Assembly (NCBI RefSeq): GCF_905475395.1
Contig: NC_058341.1
Span: 68,951,501-69,015,500 of the forward strand
Direction: 5' to 3'
Length of the DNA: 64,000 nucleotides
DNA from: Chrysoperla carnea
Lineage: Eukaryota > Arthropoda > Insecta > Neuroptera > Chrysopidae
The translations under genes were made by a program, and so were the position numbers. A model generated the notes under the pieces. The model was not told the DNA's origin, did not search any database, and saw only the letters and a list, made by a program, of their open reading frames with translations. This document shows positions 1 to 9,203 of the stretch, piece by piece; positions within the stretch are counted from its first letter, which is position 1, and each line of letters begins with the position of its first letter.

Positions 1-779
1 TTATGGATTTTTTTAATTAGTAAGAGGATTAATATTATTAGAATTTTAACTATTGTTTTTTTAGATTCGGAAGTGCAATAAAAAAAATTTCATTAATTAT
101 ATTAATTAATACAAATTAAAGATTGAAAGTTTTGCAAATAAACGAAAAGGGTTGAAAGGACTTTATTCAACGAGTTTTTCTGCCACACTCCAATAACCTG
201 CTCAATCGTTATGAACCTATTAACTATATTATGATAAGAAGCTACAATAGTCGTAATTCCATTAAAGTATTCCACTTTTTCTGTTCGTAATTTTTATGTA
301 TCTTTATATGCGTACTAGCTTGATACTACGCATATCTCAACCTCTCTTGATCTCACGTATTCCCCTTCCATAATACTGGAAGGAATTGTGTTACGCGGGT
401 AACATATATGCGAAGTTTTCAATTTTTTAAAGTGTAAAATAGTCATTGTGAAAAAACCAAAATTTTTCGACTTATTAAAGAAACATAATCACACAAAATA
501 AAAATATTCCGAAGGATAACTAGGATTAACAATCGATAATAAATTATCATTAAAAGTCATATTGCAACAATAAAATCAAAACCAAATAGACAATATCATT
601 TGATCAGAAGTCTAGAAGGCACTGGTTCCGAAAACGTCATTAAAAGGGCATACTACGGGCATGAGCATTCTATAATTTTAGTGTCATAATTTTAGTGTCA
701 ACACATGATGCCAAGAGAAAGCTTCATGGAATTTAAGTCTTAGAATATACTAACCATGTTTGGTATATTCATTTTGAAC
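1..779. other. gene-free AT-rich stretch
   Basis: I see no supportable coding region here. Bases from about 340 to 465 resemble the stretch near 27900-27985, which belongs to the Helitron-like family described at 56059-56509, so this is probably an old fragment of that repeat. The rest is unassigned AT-rich sequence. Confidence 0.4.
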
Positions 780-1060
780 CCCCGAACCAAAAAAGGGGTG
801 TTATAAATTTGACCGCTATGTGTGTGTATCTGTCTGTGGCATCGTACCGCTTAAACGAACGAACCTATTTTGAATTTTTTTGTTTCATTTGAATGTAATT
901 TAATGAAGAGTGTTCAGCTTTGTTTTAAGTGCGAGTTTAGAGTTCCGTACCCGGAAAAACTACAAAACTCTCGATGATTCTCAAAATTGGTTCAGCTTGG
1001 AGAAGCCTCTAAGGAAAAAGTAATTTAAAGGAGAGTGTTCTTAGATACGTTTCAAGGGCG
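780..1060 (+). repeat. dispersed repeat, copy 1 (inverted partner at 45880-46205)
   Basis: This segment begins with a run containing CCCGAACCAAAAAAG and includes GACCGCTATGTGTGTCTGT-like sequence. The same order of motifs appears on the opposite strand at 45880-46205: a 'gaccgctatgtgtgt' block, a 'tttttttgtttc' block, a 'taatttaatg(a/g)agag' block and a 'ccgtac(c/t)' block. The two copies are diverged but collinear over roughly 280-330 bp. No coding frame is conserved between them, so this looks like a non-autonomous or decayed transposon family of unknown class. Confidence 0.6.
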
Positions 1061-1481
1061 AGTAGTAGTTAATTTTATAATTTTCACTTATGAATTGCAT
1101 CTTATTCTATAAAGAAAGTGTCCATTATTTTACAACGAGAATCGACGTTCATCAGTATTGACACCTGGAAGAGACACAACTCTAACACGGAACATTCGAC
1201 TGTATCTAACATCCATATTAATAGTAAGAATTTGTAATGAAAACTCAAAGCACATATTAGACCTGCCCATACCTATAGATAAAAGAAAAATAAAAGCCAT
1301 CGTAATTAGTAAGGCTCCATACAGCATCGACGAACATTATCACATTAACTGCGACTAAAGTTTTATCAAATTTATTTAAGTTATTTTAATATCAATATTT
1401 GAATCATTTATTTATTTACTCTATGTATAATCATTTCCACAACTTTGTTAGTTTATCTAGAAATAAAAATATTATTATTAT
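1061..1481. other. gene-free stretch
   Basis: Short open frames exist on both strands near 1130-1358, one of them with a hydrophobic start on the minus strand. None shows a recognisable family motif or supporting signals, so no gene is called. Confidence 0.3.
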
Positions 1482-2356
1482 TGGAACTATGTTCCATATC
1501 GCACGTTATGATTTGTTTTCTGGTTGGCAGGTTAAACCAAAAAATGTGCAACAATTTAAAACGACCCCAAAATACGACGATGTAGGTTAACCAGGAAACT
1601 AAAACTTTTTAAATCGATTCAGCTTGCAGTAAATTTTGAAAATATGCAAAAATAATTTTTATAATCTTTCAATATGCATTTTTTGTCCGAAATTTACTTG
1701 TATTTTATGTATTTTCATTCAAAAAAATGAGTTGTGAATTATCAGAAGTTAAACATAATAGACATAAAGTAAGTACAAGGAAATTTTATGTTTTGTCATA
1801 TTAAATATTTTGATCAATCAAATTGTTGGTTATGTACGCACATGTTGGGTTGACTACTTAATCAGAAGTATGGTTTTTTTTAACTAATATTACAATTAAT
1901 TCATAAAGTATAGAGTTAAAGTAGCTATAATATTTTTTTCTTTAAGCAATAAAAAAAGATTTTGACTTCTTGAATAAATAAATTAAATTTTCAGAATTAC
2001 CAATGCACTGATATGCAAATAGTATCGTGCAAGAAAAAATAACAACAAATTAAACCTAAAATTACCAGCGCACAGAAATACATAAAGTATCGAGAGAGAA
2101 AATATTAAGCAATTACGAGAAACTAATTGCACTAAACCTGCAAGCAGTGATGGATTACAGCCTAGGCCCGTGAGGCCCGGGCCCAGGGCGGCACAATTTG
2201 GGGGGCGGCAAATTTTTCAGAATGTCAAAATTTTAAATCTGATATAATGTAACGACAATAAATTTTAAGGATCTATTCGAATTTTTTTTATATAAATTTA
2301 CAAATAAATTTCTATGAAATAGAATGGAATTTATTTTCTGATTAACTTTTTTATTT

Positions 2357-2389
2357 GTGAGTGCAATACTGATAAAGTATTGCACTCAC
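2357..2389. repeat. perfect 14-bp hairpin inside the hAT element
   Basis: GTGAGTGCAATACT at 2357-2370 is followed by a 5-base loop and its exact reverse complement at 2376-2389. It lies just before the surviving transposase fragment, so it may mark the junction of the internal deletion. That interpretation is inference; the stem itself is directly visible. Confidence 0.8.
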
Positions 2390-2413
2390 ATTGAGTTTGG
2401 GTAACACAGTGAG

Positions 2414-2805
2414 AAGCAGATGAATTAGTTACTAAGTATCCTGATGACTTGGAAGAGACTTTCGCGAATGAATGCATTCATTTGCACTGTCAACTCAAAG
2501 ATTCTGTAATGGACACGAAAGATATTCGTTCCGCGCAAGGAATATACAATTTTTTGCATTCTCAAAAATTTCAAGATGTTTATCCAAATGTAGACATTGC
2601 TCTACGTATTTTTTTGAGTATTCCGGCTACGAACTGTTCAGGAGAAAGATCTTTTTCCATCTTGAAAAGAGTAAAAACGTATTTACGCGCAAGTATGGGC
2701 CAAGAGAGACACAATGCTTTAGCGCTACTGTCAATTGAAGCTCAACTTGTTCAAGAAATTGATTACAACGACATAGTTGATGATTTTGCTCAGACGAAAG
2801 CATGA
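2414..2805 (+). pseudogene. hAT transposase C-terminal dimerisation fragment
   Basis: The open frame running to the TGA at 2803-2805 encodes the hAT C-terminal dimerisation region. The signature is the segment around NCSGERSFSILKRVKTYLR, followed by SMGQERHNALALLSIE, which matches the usual 'ASAERSFS-LK-IK-YLRSTM-QERL--LALLSIE' pattern of hAT transposases. It closes with an acidic DYNDIVDDFA tail, also typical. The BED zinc finger and the catalytic DDE core are absent. The frame has no ATG near its beginning and opens after a TGA at about 2411. This is a remnant left in a deletion derivative; it is not an expressed host gene. Family assignment is strong because motif, position and target duplication agree. 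Confidence 0.88.
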
Positions 2806-3335
2806 AAGAACATATTTAAAAATTAAGTTATACATTATATTTTAAGAAAACTGACTGTTGTTTATGTTGTAAATATTTATTTGTATTGTTCAACAATTAT
2901 TGTATTTTTATGAAATAAATATTATATCTAAATAATATAAACGGATTCAAAAAAATAAAATTTCATCTTTTAAAAAGGGCGGCTAATCAGACAGGGCCTA
3001 GGGCGGCAAAATATTTAATCCGGCACTGCCTGCAAGGTAGCGTACCACAAAACTAATAGTCAAATTAACTAATTACTAAAACAATTATTTGTTTTTTAAA
3101 ATAATTTATGCCTATAGTAAATTTTTTTTTAATTGTGTTTTTTTTATTAGCAAATCGACTGCAAGCCCCGGTGAATAATTTAAAAAATATAGAAAGAAGA
3201 AAAAAGCACAAAATGATCCGACAAAATTGAACATGTGCATAGCCAATCATTCAAATCCGCAAGAAAATCAAAGCAAATCTGAGTAAGAAAATAAGCGCTA
3301 CGTTTATAATGTACGGATACGATAGGAGCATAGTT

Positions 3336-4340
3336 CTCACCGGATGTCCCACGACACCTCTCGATCTTCTTTAATTTTCTTATTATTGTTAATAAAATTA
3401 TAATATTATTATTTTTAATTTTGTCAATAGAATCAAAGAGAATTTATAAATAAAAACTTCGGAAAGAAATTTCCTCAAATTACTAATTTGAATTTCCTAT
3501 TGTTTTTTTTAATTTGCTTGCAAATACTAACACAATGAATATTCTTAACGTTAGTTTCTATTTATTTTGATTAAATGGCTTGTTGTTAATTATATATGGA
3601 TGTGAACAAACCTTTATAACAATACTTTAATATAGATAGTCTCATATAGTCAACAACAATATCGCACATTTAACAGACATATATATTACAACAATACAAC
3701 AACAATATATAGAGATAAGCATATTTACGCTCTATAAACAACTTTATTTGTGTGTTGGGTGTACGTATAGCCTAGCTACATAATACTTACACATATTACG
3801 TGTGTATTGTTGTTATTGCTATTGTGATTATTATTATTGTATTGTTGTTGTTGTTGTTTTATTGTTATAATTTTTGGTATATGAATATATTTTGTTTTAA
3901 AAGCATTTCCTTAAAATTTTTACTCTTCTTTATTCTGTTTTTAACACAATATTCTTTCTCCCTTATTTCACTGTATAGTCAATGTCCTTTTGTCATCTAT
4001 ATACAGGGTAAGTGCACTTAAATACGAATAAAATGACAATGATAATATACTTGGTGATTAAACCGCCTTGAATTTCTTTAAATAATTAAGATTTCCTTGT
4101 ATGAATGTAAATCTTTTTTATTCCGACGACGGCGAAGCTTATGTGTTTCCCGAGTATGTATGTGTATATTCATCTGTAACCTACTAACAATTAAACCACT
4201 TCATAGTTTGACAAATCAGATATCGTTAAAAGCGTCTTGATCGTCCGCTGGTTGTAGACTATGACATTGAATTGATTATGGCATCATATAGATTAGTCAT
4301 GATAGATATGCGATCACAATAACCAAATAAGCAAACGCAA
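3336..4340. other. gene-free stretch with simple repeats
   Basis: The stretch is AT-rich and without a supportable gene. A short GTT/ATT-rich microsatellite lies at about 3820-3860. A 'tatacagggtaagt' motif near 4001 resembles the ends of small repeats seen elsewhere in the window (for example near 37727), but no complete element could be delimited. Confidence 0.4.
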
Positions 4341-4632
4341 TGAAATTTTCTTTTAATTCATCGAAGTACAATTTTATTTGCCATCAATAAAATGCATGAC
4401 TTTAAACTAAAATCAATCTCCTTCATAGAAGTAATGATATTGTTTATTTAAGTACAGTGATTTTGTATCAATGAATTCATATTTTTAATTCAATCCCATT
4501 CTATTGTAAATACAAATATTTAGCTGTACTTGTTCCAATCATTAGGAATTTGTTTGAAAGTATTTTTACTTTATTTCAATATGAAACGGCCAACTTCGGA
4601 ATGAGGTTGTTATTATTTTCATTTTTTTTCAG
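4341..4632 (+). repeat. roughly 300-bp direct duplicate of 58558-58884
   Basis: The two segments share long collinear runs, including 'atcaataaaatgcatg', 'ctttaaactaaaatcaatctc', 'gattttgtatcaatgaattc' and 'tactttatttcaatatgaaac'. Similarity stops close to 4633, where the MITE at 4633-4850 begins, so that MITE probably inserted into this copy. No reading frame is conserved, and the origin of the repeat is unknown. Confidence 0.7.
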
Positions 4633-4850
4633 TGTGAAACCCCACCGATTGCAAAATCACGCTCTTAAAAGTATGAAAAAAGAAAATATTTTCATCTGAA
4701 GTTGTTATGATAACTGAAGTCTTTTCCCTCTTGTGAAAAACTTTTTAATCTTAGAGATCCCCCGACTACAATGACAATTTTACTTATAACAGTTTCAGAA
4801 GAAATTATTATCTGGGTTTCATACTTTATAAAGCGTGACCTTTATTTTAT
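4633..4850. repeat. MITE, family shared with 22500-22690 and 54643-54820
   Basis: The left half contains 'aaaccccaccgattgc', 'cttaaaagtatgaaaa' and 'tatgataact'. The right half contains the family core 'cccccgactacaatgac' and 'cttataacagtttcag' in the opposite sense. Near 22590-22690 the same motifs appear as 'cccccgactgtaatgacg', 'cttatcataaca', 'catacttttaag' and 'ggggtttt'. The arrangement is that of a short inverted-repeat element without coding capacity. The exact termini are uncertain. Confidence 0.6.
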
Positions 4851-4917
4851 TAACGTTAATACAAGATTACATTCACGCAATAATCAAATACAACAATGTA
4901 CTTTCATAATTAGAGCG

Positions 4918-5153
4918 GGCCCTTTAATGAAGTTCTGAAGAGTAATACAGGCTACTTCATTCTAGAGGCTCAATTTCCAATTCTTGAAAAGATGTCTTAT
5001 TCCCAATATTAAAAATGAGTAAGACAGAGATTCTAAATATTTCAGTCTTACACATTGCTATTAATAAGAATTATAACATCTTTAAAGAATTAAAAGTTGA
5101 GGCTTTAGTATTAAAGAATCTGTACTTACTCTTCTGAACTTCACAAAGGATTC
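4918..5153. repeat. short inverted-repeat element (MITE-like)
   Basis: TGAAGTTCTGAAGAGTAA at about 4928-4945 has its near-complement TTACTCTTCTGAACTTCA at about 5126-5143, giving inverted ends of about 18 bp around a roughly 180-bp AT-rich interior. Part of the interior ('acttcattctagaggctca') recurs at 23983-24002. There is no coding capacity, and no target duplication could be fixed. Confidence 0.6.
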
Positions 5154-6066
5154 AAAAAGTTAATTTAATGTCCCGTTTTTTAGCTTTTAAAATGGCCTTT
5201 TTGGAGTTCTTCTTAACTTTAAACTGTTAATATCTCGAAAACGAAGAAGTTTACGAAAAAATCACAAAGGACCTTTTTGACGTTAATTGACCCAAAGAAT
5301 CTAGAGTAAGAAAGAACCTAGTACTTTTACCATGTTCAAAAACTCTCATTTAACTGTTTCTGTGGAGGGGGGAGAGGATATGCAAAAATTGGACCAATAG
5401 GGTTTCTCGCAAGGTCCAGAATATTAATCTATAACCTTTTCTGAACAAAAATCAATTGACAAAATGCGGTACTCATATTTTGCTCACTCAACCCCATCCA
5501 GCGCCTGCTCTAAATAATATTTTGAATGTTGCTCTTCGAGACTACAATAGCAGAGCTATCTATAATGAATATAATCCACACAGTTAAGAGTTGTAAAAAA
5601 ACATTTTGAAAAGAGGGCTATACTCCTTTAGCTGGATGTTTGTTAGGTTTCAATCTTACAACATTGTTTTTCTGCGCATTGAGAGATCCACATCGTTTTG
5701 TTTTTTTTCATTTTGGTTTACAGTTAAACGAAAATGAAAAAAGTCTAAAACAACGGAGCCAATCAAACCATAGAAACGAAGAGGAACATTTGAAATGGAA
5801 AATTTTAATAAGAAAAAAAAGAAAAAGATAACTAAAAGATCAACCACCGTCAAAAAAGCTGAAAGATCACCAAAGTGAAATCAATAATTGTCAGGGTAAG
5901 AGAAATTAAACGTGACGACCTAAAGTAGTTTTGATTGTACCTACTCATCAGCTGATAGAGTTTATCCATAGAACTGCCACCCAGTCTGATAAAAAGTATA
6001 CAGCAAATAGTTATACCAGCAAGTATACCAATATAAACACATATCTATGTGTACATAAATTCATAA
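5154..6066. other. gene-free stretch
   Basis: The block at about 5330-5400 ('actgtttctgtg', then 'atgcaaaaattggaccaat') is related to 24120-24165, extending the repeat relationship described for 23930-24240. The remainder holds only short spurious frames on both strands, and no gene is supported. Confidence 0.4.
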
Positions 6067-6071
6067 TAGGT

Positions 6072-6578
6072 TGGCTGATAAGTCCCCGGTCTGACACATA
6101 TATGGCGTCGCTAGTATTAAATGTATATTATTTTTATATAGTACCAACCTTCAAATGATTCGTGTCAAAATTTGACGTCTGTAAGTCAATTAGTTTGTGA
6201 GATAGAGCGTCTTTTGTGAAGCAACTTTTGTTATTGTGAAAAAAATGGAAAAAAAGGAATTTCGTGTTTTGATAAAATACTGTTTTCTGAAGGGAAAAAA
6301 TACAGTGGAAGCAAAAACTTGGCTTGATAATGAGTTTCCGGACTCTGTATTTTTTCCCTTCAGAAAACAGTATTTTATCAAAACACGAAATTCCATTTTT
6401 TCCATTTTTTTCACAATAACAAAAGTTGCTTCACAAAAGACGCTCTATCTCACAAACTAATTGACTTACAGACGTCAAATTTTGACACGAATCATTTGAA
6501 GGTTGGTACTATATAAAAATAATATACATTTAATACTAGCGACGCCATATATGTGTCAGACCGGGGACTTATCAGCCA
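6072..6578. mobile_element. mariner-derived foldback element (palindrome)
   Basis: Two 234-bp arms (6072-6305 and 6345-6578) are inverted copies of each other with almost no mismatches. One visible difference lies in the 'ggaaaaaaagg' versus 'ggaaaaaatgg' run. The spacer is 39 bp. The ends read TGGCTGATAAGTCCCCGG and its complement, a mariner-type terminus, with TA on both sides (6067-6068 before two or three extra left bases, 6579-6580 after). Each arm contains mariner end, untranslated leader and the first codons of a mariner transposase. It has no complete transposase and would need one in trans. Equal arm length and near identity suggest recent formation. Confidence 0.88.
6245..6346 (+). 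pseudogene. mariner transposase N-terminal fragment
   Basis: From the ATG at 6245 the frame begins MEKKEFRVLIKYCFLKGKN and continues across the spacer with VEAKTWLDNEFPDS. This is the characteristic first helix-turn-helix region of mariner transposases, which commonly start MExKExRVLIKxxFLxGK and continue with xAKxWLDxxxxDSAP. The frame then runs into the inverted arm and becomes meaningless. The minus strand of the right arm encodes the same first 20 or so residues. No catalytic region is present. Confidence 0.85.
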
Positions 6579-6764
6579 TACAGTGTGTCGCATTTAAGAT
6601 GAATACACTCTTATATTTTCGTTTTCATAGCAATATCAATTTGAAATTTTGCACAATCATACTAGGTTATGGGTCACATTTTTTTAAATATACTTAACAA
6701 AAATCTGAAATTTAAACTCAGCTTGCTACAACTTGACAAAAAGAGGCGATTCTTGGCCTAGCAT

Positions 6765-7305
6765 CAGAGATGGTTAGAGAAATCCGATTTTCAAGACAAA
6801 ATTCGCATTTTTAATTTTTTCGTCCTTTACTCCAAATTCTTACTAGTTTTTACTTATTGTTGTTGTTTACATTTAATCATGCACACGATATTTACATCAT
6901 GGTCTGTTCGACTAATTTTGATATATAATATGTTACACATTCGTAAACTAAATATTGACAAATATCTTGTCTAGTAATTGGTAGGGCGCTTGACATGAAT
7001 CCAAGAAGTCCGGGTTCGAGTCCTGGTTCGAGTGTATTTTTTTCAATTCTCTTTAATTATTACTAGTTTATTGAAATATTTATAATACATAACACTATAA
7101 AATTATTAATTTGTCCAGTTTTTCCACTCCATAGCGCTATAGCTATGTCCTTATAATTATTATTATAAGGACAAAAAAAATGAAAAAATGAAAAATGCGA
7201 ATTTTGTCATAAAAATCGGTGTGTGAGTACAAAAATATCCTTCTAAGCAATTTTTTCTAATAATTTTTTTTTTTTTTTGATATCTCTAACCATCTTTGAT
7301 TCTAA
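6765..7305. repeat. inverted-repeat element containing a tRNA-like segment
   Basis: 'gatggttagaga' followed by 'ccgattttcaagacaaaattcgc' at about 6768-6810 is mirrored on the other strand at about 7192-7298 ('gcgaattttgtcataaaaatcgg', then 'tctctaaccatc'). The arms are diverged, and the right arm carries an extra poly-T stretch. The interior holds the tRNA-like segment at 6966-7036 and a small hairpin ('tccttataat...attataagga', 7147-7170). It appears to be a decayed MITE that either captured or was invaded by a SINE. Confidence 0.5.
6966..7036 (+). repeat. tRNA-like SINE head (not a functional tRNA)
   Basis: The stretch includes a D-arm-like sequence AATTGGTAGGGCGCTTGACA and a T-arm CCGGGTTCGAGTCCTGG, in which a 5-bp stem closes the canonical TTCGAGT loop. 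The distance between the A-box and B-box regions is as in a tRNA. I cannot form a good acceptor stem from the flanks, so this is best read as the promoter head of a tRNA-derived SINE or as a tRNA pseudogene. Confidence 0.45.
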
Positions 7306-7723
7306 GGAAAATTTTAAGAATAAGCTTAGTTAAAAGTTCAGATTTCAGTTAAGTATCTTGTGAATCATCACCTTGTAGGGCTGTGCAAAATTTCAAAACG
7401 ATATTCCTATAAATAGTGAAAATATGAGGATGTCTTCATCTTAAATGTATAAATACATGTATATGAACACAGTTCGGAAAAATAATTTATTATTGCAAAT
7501 AATCGAAAAAAACACACTACGGAAAAATGCTTTAGCAAAAAGTTCTCAAGGACAATAGAGAATATTCGCCTGTACGCATGACTTTGACTTGAAATTCTAG
7601 TTTCAGGGTCATTTGGCTTTGATCTTCAAATAATCTTGAAATTTTACCTTGGCGTAAAAGTTACTAAAACAGGCGAATTATCTTGCTTAATAATTTTTGT
7701 GTGAAAATTTTTCTAAAGCTAGC

Positions 7724-7754
<31 letters not shown>

Positions 7755-8079
7755 TTATTAAATGCAATAACCATGTATTTTTAATTTGCAAACTTTTCCG
7801 AAAGAAAACGACATTCAAAAAAATAATTTTATGAGAATTAACTTTCTAATTTAAAGTATTAGTCTATCTCTTACCTTTTAGGGTCTATATTGGCTACTAA
7901 ATCAACTTGATACAATCTGATGTCAGTACATGATGTTCCCCATAAAATTGCAACTTTTGTTTGAGTTATTTTTTTTATCGTTTGACTACAAAACGAGGTA
8001 TTTGCCATAGTAAATTAAAATGGTGCTCCCTGTATATAAAAACGAAAGATACATTCACACATGGAAGTGTCATCATGTA
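7306..8079. other. gene-free stretch
   Basis: The stretch contains a long poly-T run (about 7727-7753) and a weak inverted pair ('attcgcctgta' near 7565 and 'acaggcgaatta' near 7670). No coding sequence or clear transposon terminus could be supported. Confidence 0.35.
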
Positions 8080-8081
8080 TA

Positions 8082-8415
8082 TACAGGCCGTTTTTGTACC
8101 ATCTAGGCATAGACATGTCTGTAGTATGACTGAATACATCCGTTTAATAATGCATCTAAGCGAGATGTATTATATACATGTATTTAACATTAGTTGGGAG
8201 ACGCTTGGAGAGTGGAAGTTTTTTAGATAATTAATAATATTTGTATGCAACAAAACTCCCACTCTCTGCATGCATACAACAAAAGTCTTGTGTATCGTAT
8301 CTGTAGCCTTACAATATATGTATATAATACATCTCGCTTAGATGCATTACTAAACGGATGTATTCAGTCATACTACAGACATGTCTATGCCTAGATGGTA
8401 CAAAAACGGCCTGTA
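8082..8415. mobile_element. foldback MITE with TA target site
   Basis: The left arm (8082-8186) beginning TACAGGCCGTTTTTGTACCA is matched on the opposite strand by the right arm (8315-8415) almost base for base. Shared inner landmarks are 'ctaggcatagacatgtctg', 'gactgaatacatccgttta' and 'gcatctaagcgagatgta'. A second inner pair ('ggagagtgg' and 'ccactctc') lies closer to the centre. TA flanks both ends (8080-8081, 8416-8417). The element has no coding capacity. The size, TA flanks and long inverted arms fit a non-autonomous element of a TA-targeting superfamily. Confidence 0.75.
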
Positions 8416-8439
8416 TATGTATAACAATATAAAAATTCG

Positions 8440-8590
8440 CTGTTTACAGATGTCCAACAGGACGGCAATAAAGAAAATAAGGATCCCAAAAATAAAAATA
8501 AGAATCTTAAAAATAAAAATAAAGTGGAAAAGTCAACAGATAAAGCTGAGTTGTCAACAACATCTGAAAACTCTCTTACTATTGGACAAT
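8440..8590 (+). pseudogene. possible Lys/Asn-rich coding fragment, unidentified
   Basis: After a 'ctgtttacag' acceptor-like sequence one frame reads TDVQQDGNKENKDPKNKNKN and ends about 30 residues later with SENSLTIGQSY before a stop. The composition and open frame look protein-like, but there is no recognisable family. It lies just outside the left arm of the inverted repeat around the LTR element and beside the THAP-like remnant, so it may belong to the same decayed element. Low confidence. Confidence 0.25.
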
Positions 8591-9199
8591 CCTACTAAAC
8601 AAGACTCTATCTATCAATTATAATTGGAGCCTTTTTATAGATCACTTTAAGATATAGAATATAATGCAGATGTACGGCTTCGCCTTAATTATAATTGTTA
8701 ATTATATGTTATTAAAGGTGATAATTATTTGATCTACGATTAAATAATTTAGGTTGACTATATTTGGATATATTATTTTTCGTTAGTTTTCACAACCGAA
8801 AATTTTGTTAGAAAATCAAATAAAATGCCTTTAAATAGACATTGCTGTGTAGCTGAATGTATTCAGTAAATAATATTATGAATAAAAAGAGTAAATCATA
8901 TTTTACATGAATATCCTAAAGCAGAACAACAAATAATAAGGAATGGAAAATTAATAAACCGAAGGTAAAACTTTCTAAGATGGGAATTTCGGCAACATCC
9001 AGAATGAAAGTCTGGCTGTTATTGTTCTTAGATAAAATTATTTTATACTAAATGAACTTGCCCATGTTCTTAGAAAGAATTGTGCTTGAAATGTAGATAG
9101 CATTACTGTCTGTTGCTCGCAGACTTGGTCTATCTGCTCTGTCTGTTGCTCGCAGAGTTTTTTTTGTATAAACTTGCGTGTTTATTGTATTAACGTGTG
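8581..9199 (+). repeat. left part of an inverted repeat flanking the LTR element
   Basis: Three blocks here are matched on the opposite strand to the right of the LTR element. 8581-8650 ('attggacaatc', 'gactctatctatc') pairs with 17808-17880. 9061-9128 ('agaaagaattgtgcttgaaat', 'tgtctgttgctcgcagac') pairs with 17420-17492. 9157-9199 ('gtataaacttgcgtg', 'tattgtattaacgt') pairs with 17205-17250. The sequence between blocks differs, so both arms have suffered insertions or deletions. The LTR retrotransposon sits in the centre of this older structure. Confidence 0.75.
8824..8975 (+). pseudogene. degenerate THAP-like zinc finger fragment
   Basis: An ATG at 8824 opens MPLNRHCCVAEC, the start of a C2CH THAP finger (C-x2-4-C after a short basic start). 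A stop follows two codons later. Downstream, in another frame, HEYPKAEQQIIR and then EWKINKP appear, resembling the 'F-xFP-D---R--W' core of THAP domains. Two or more frameshifts separate the pieces. THAP fingers occur in P-element-type transposases and in host proteins. Lying within an inverted-repeat structure, this is most likely a dead P-like transposon, but the fragment is too short for certainty. Confidence 0.45.
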
Positions 9200-9203
9200 T
9201 TTT

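Larger units (their letters stand above)
2145..3028 (+). mobile_element. hAT-superfamily DNA transposon, internally deleted
   Basis: The element starts CAGTGATGGATTA and ends TAATCCGGCACTG, imperfect terminal inverted repeats of the hAT type. It is flanked by a perfect 8-bp target duplication, CCTGCAAG, at 2137-2144 and 3029-3036. The paralogous repeat at 18518-18525 has a single CCTGCAAG, which is the expected empty site. Subterminal GC-rich blocks (near 2160-2205 and 2975-3007) carry GGCCC and GGGCGGC motifs in opposite orientations. At 884 bp it is far shorter than an autonomous hAT element and keeps only the end of the transposase. Confidence 0.93.
1482..3335 (+). repeat. roughly 0.96-kb dispersed repeat, copy A, carrying a hAT insertion
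   Basis: Outside the hAT insertion at 2145-3028, this sequence runs collinear with 17902-18792. Shared landmarks are GGAACTATGTTCC-like sequence near 1482, 'accaaaaaatgtgcaa' near 1540, a duplicated 'attaccaatgcac' block near 1995-2080, 'cactaaacctgcaag' at the insertion point, and 'aagcgctac' near 3293. The two copies are clearly related but diverged by substitutions and small indels. No coding sequence is conserved between them, so the class of the repeat is unknown. Its value is that copy B gives an empty-site reference for the hAT insertion. Confidence 0.75.

Noticed and set aside
1130..1358. Overlapping open frames on both strands, one with a hydrophobic start
   Set aside because: No family motif, no splice or promoter support, and the same length is expected by chance in this much AT-rich DNA.
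6966..7036. Functional tRNA gene
   Set aside because: T arm and boxes are good, but no acceptor stem can be formed, and it lies inside a decayed inverted repeat.
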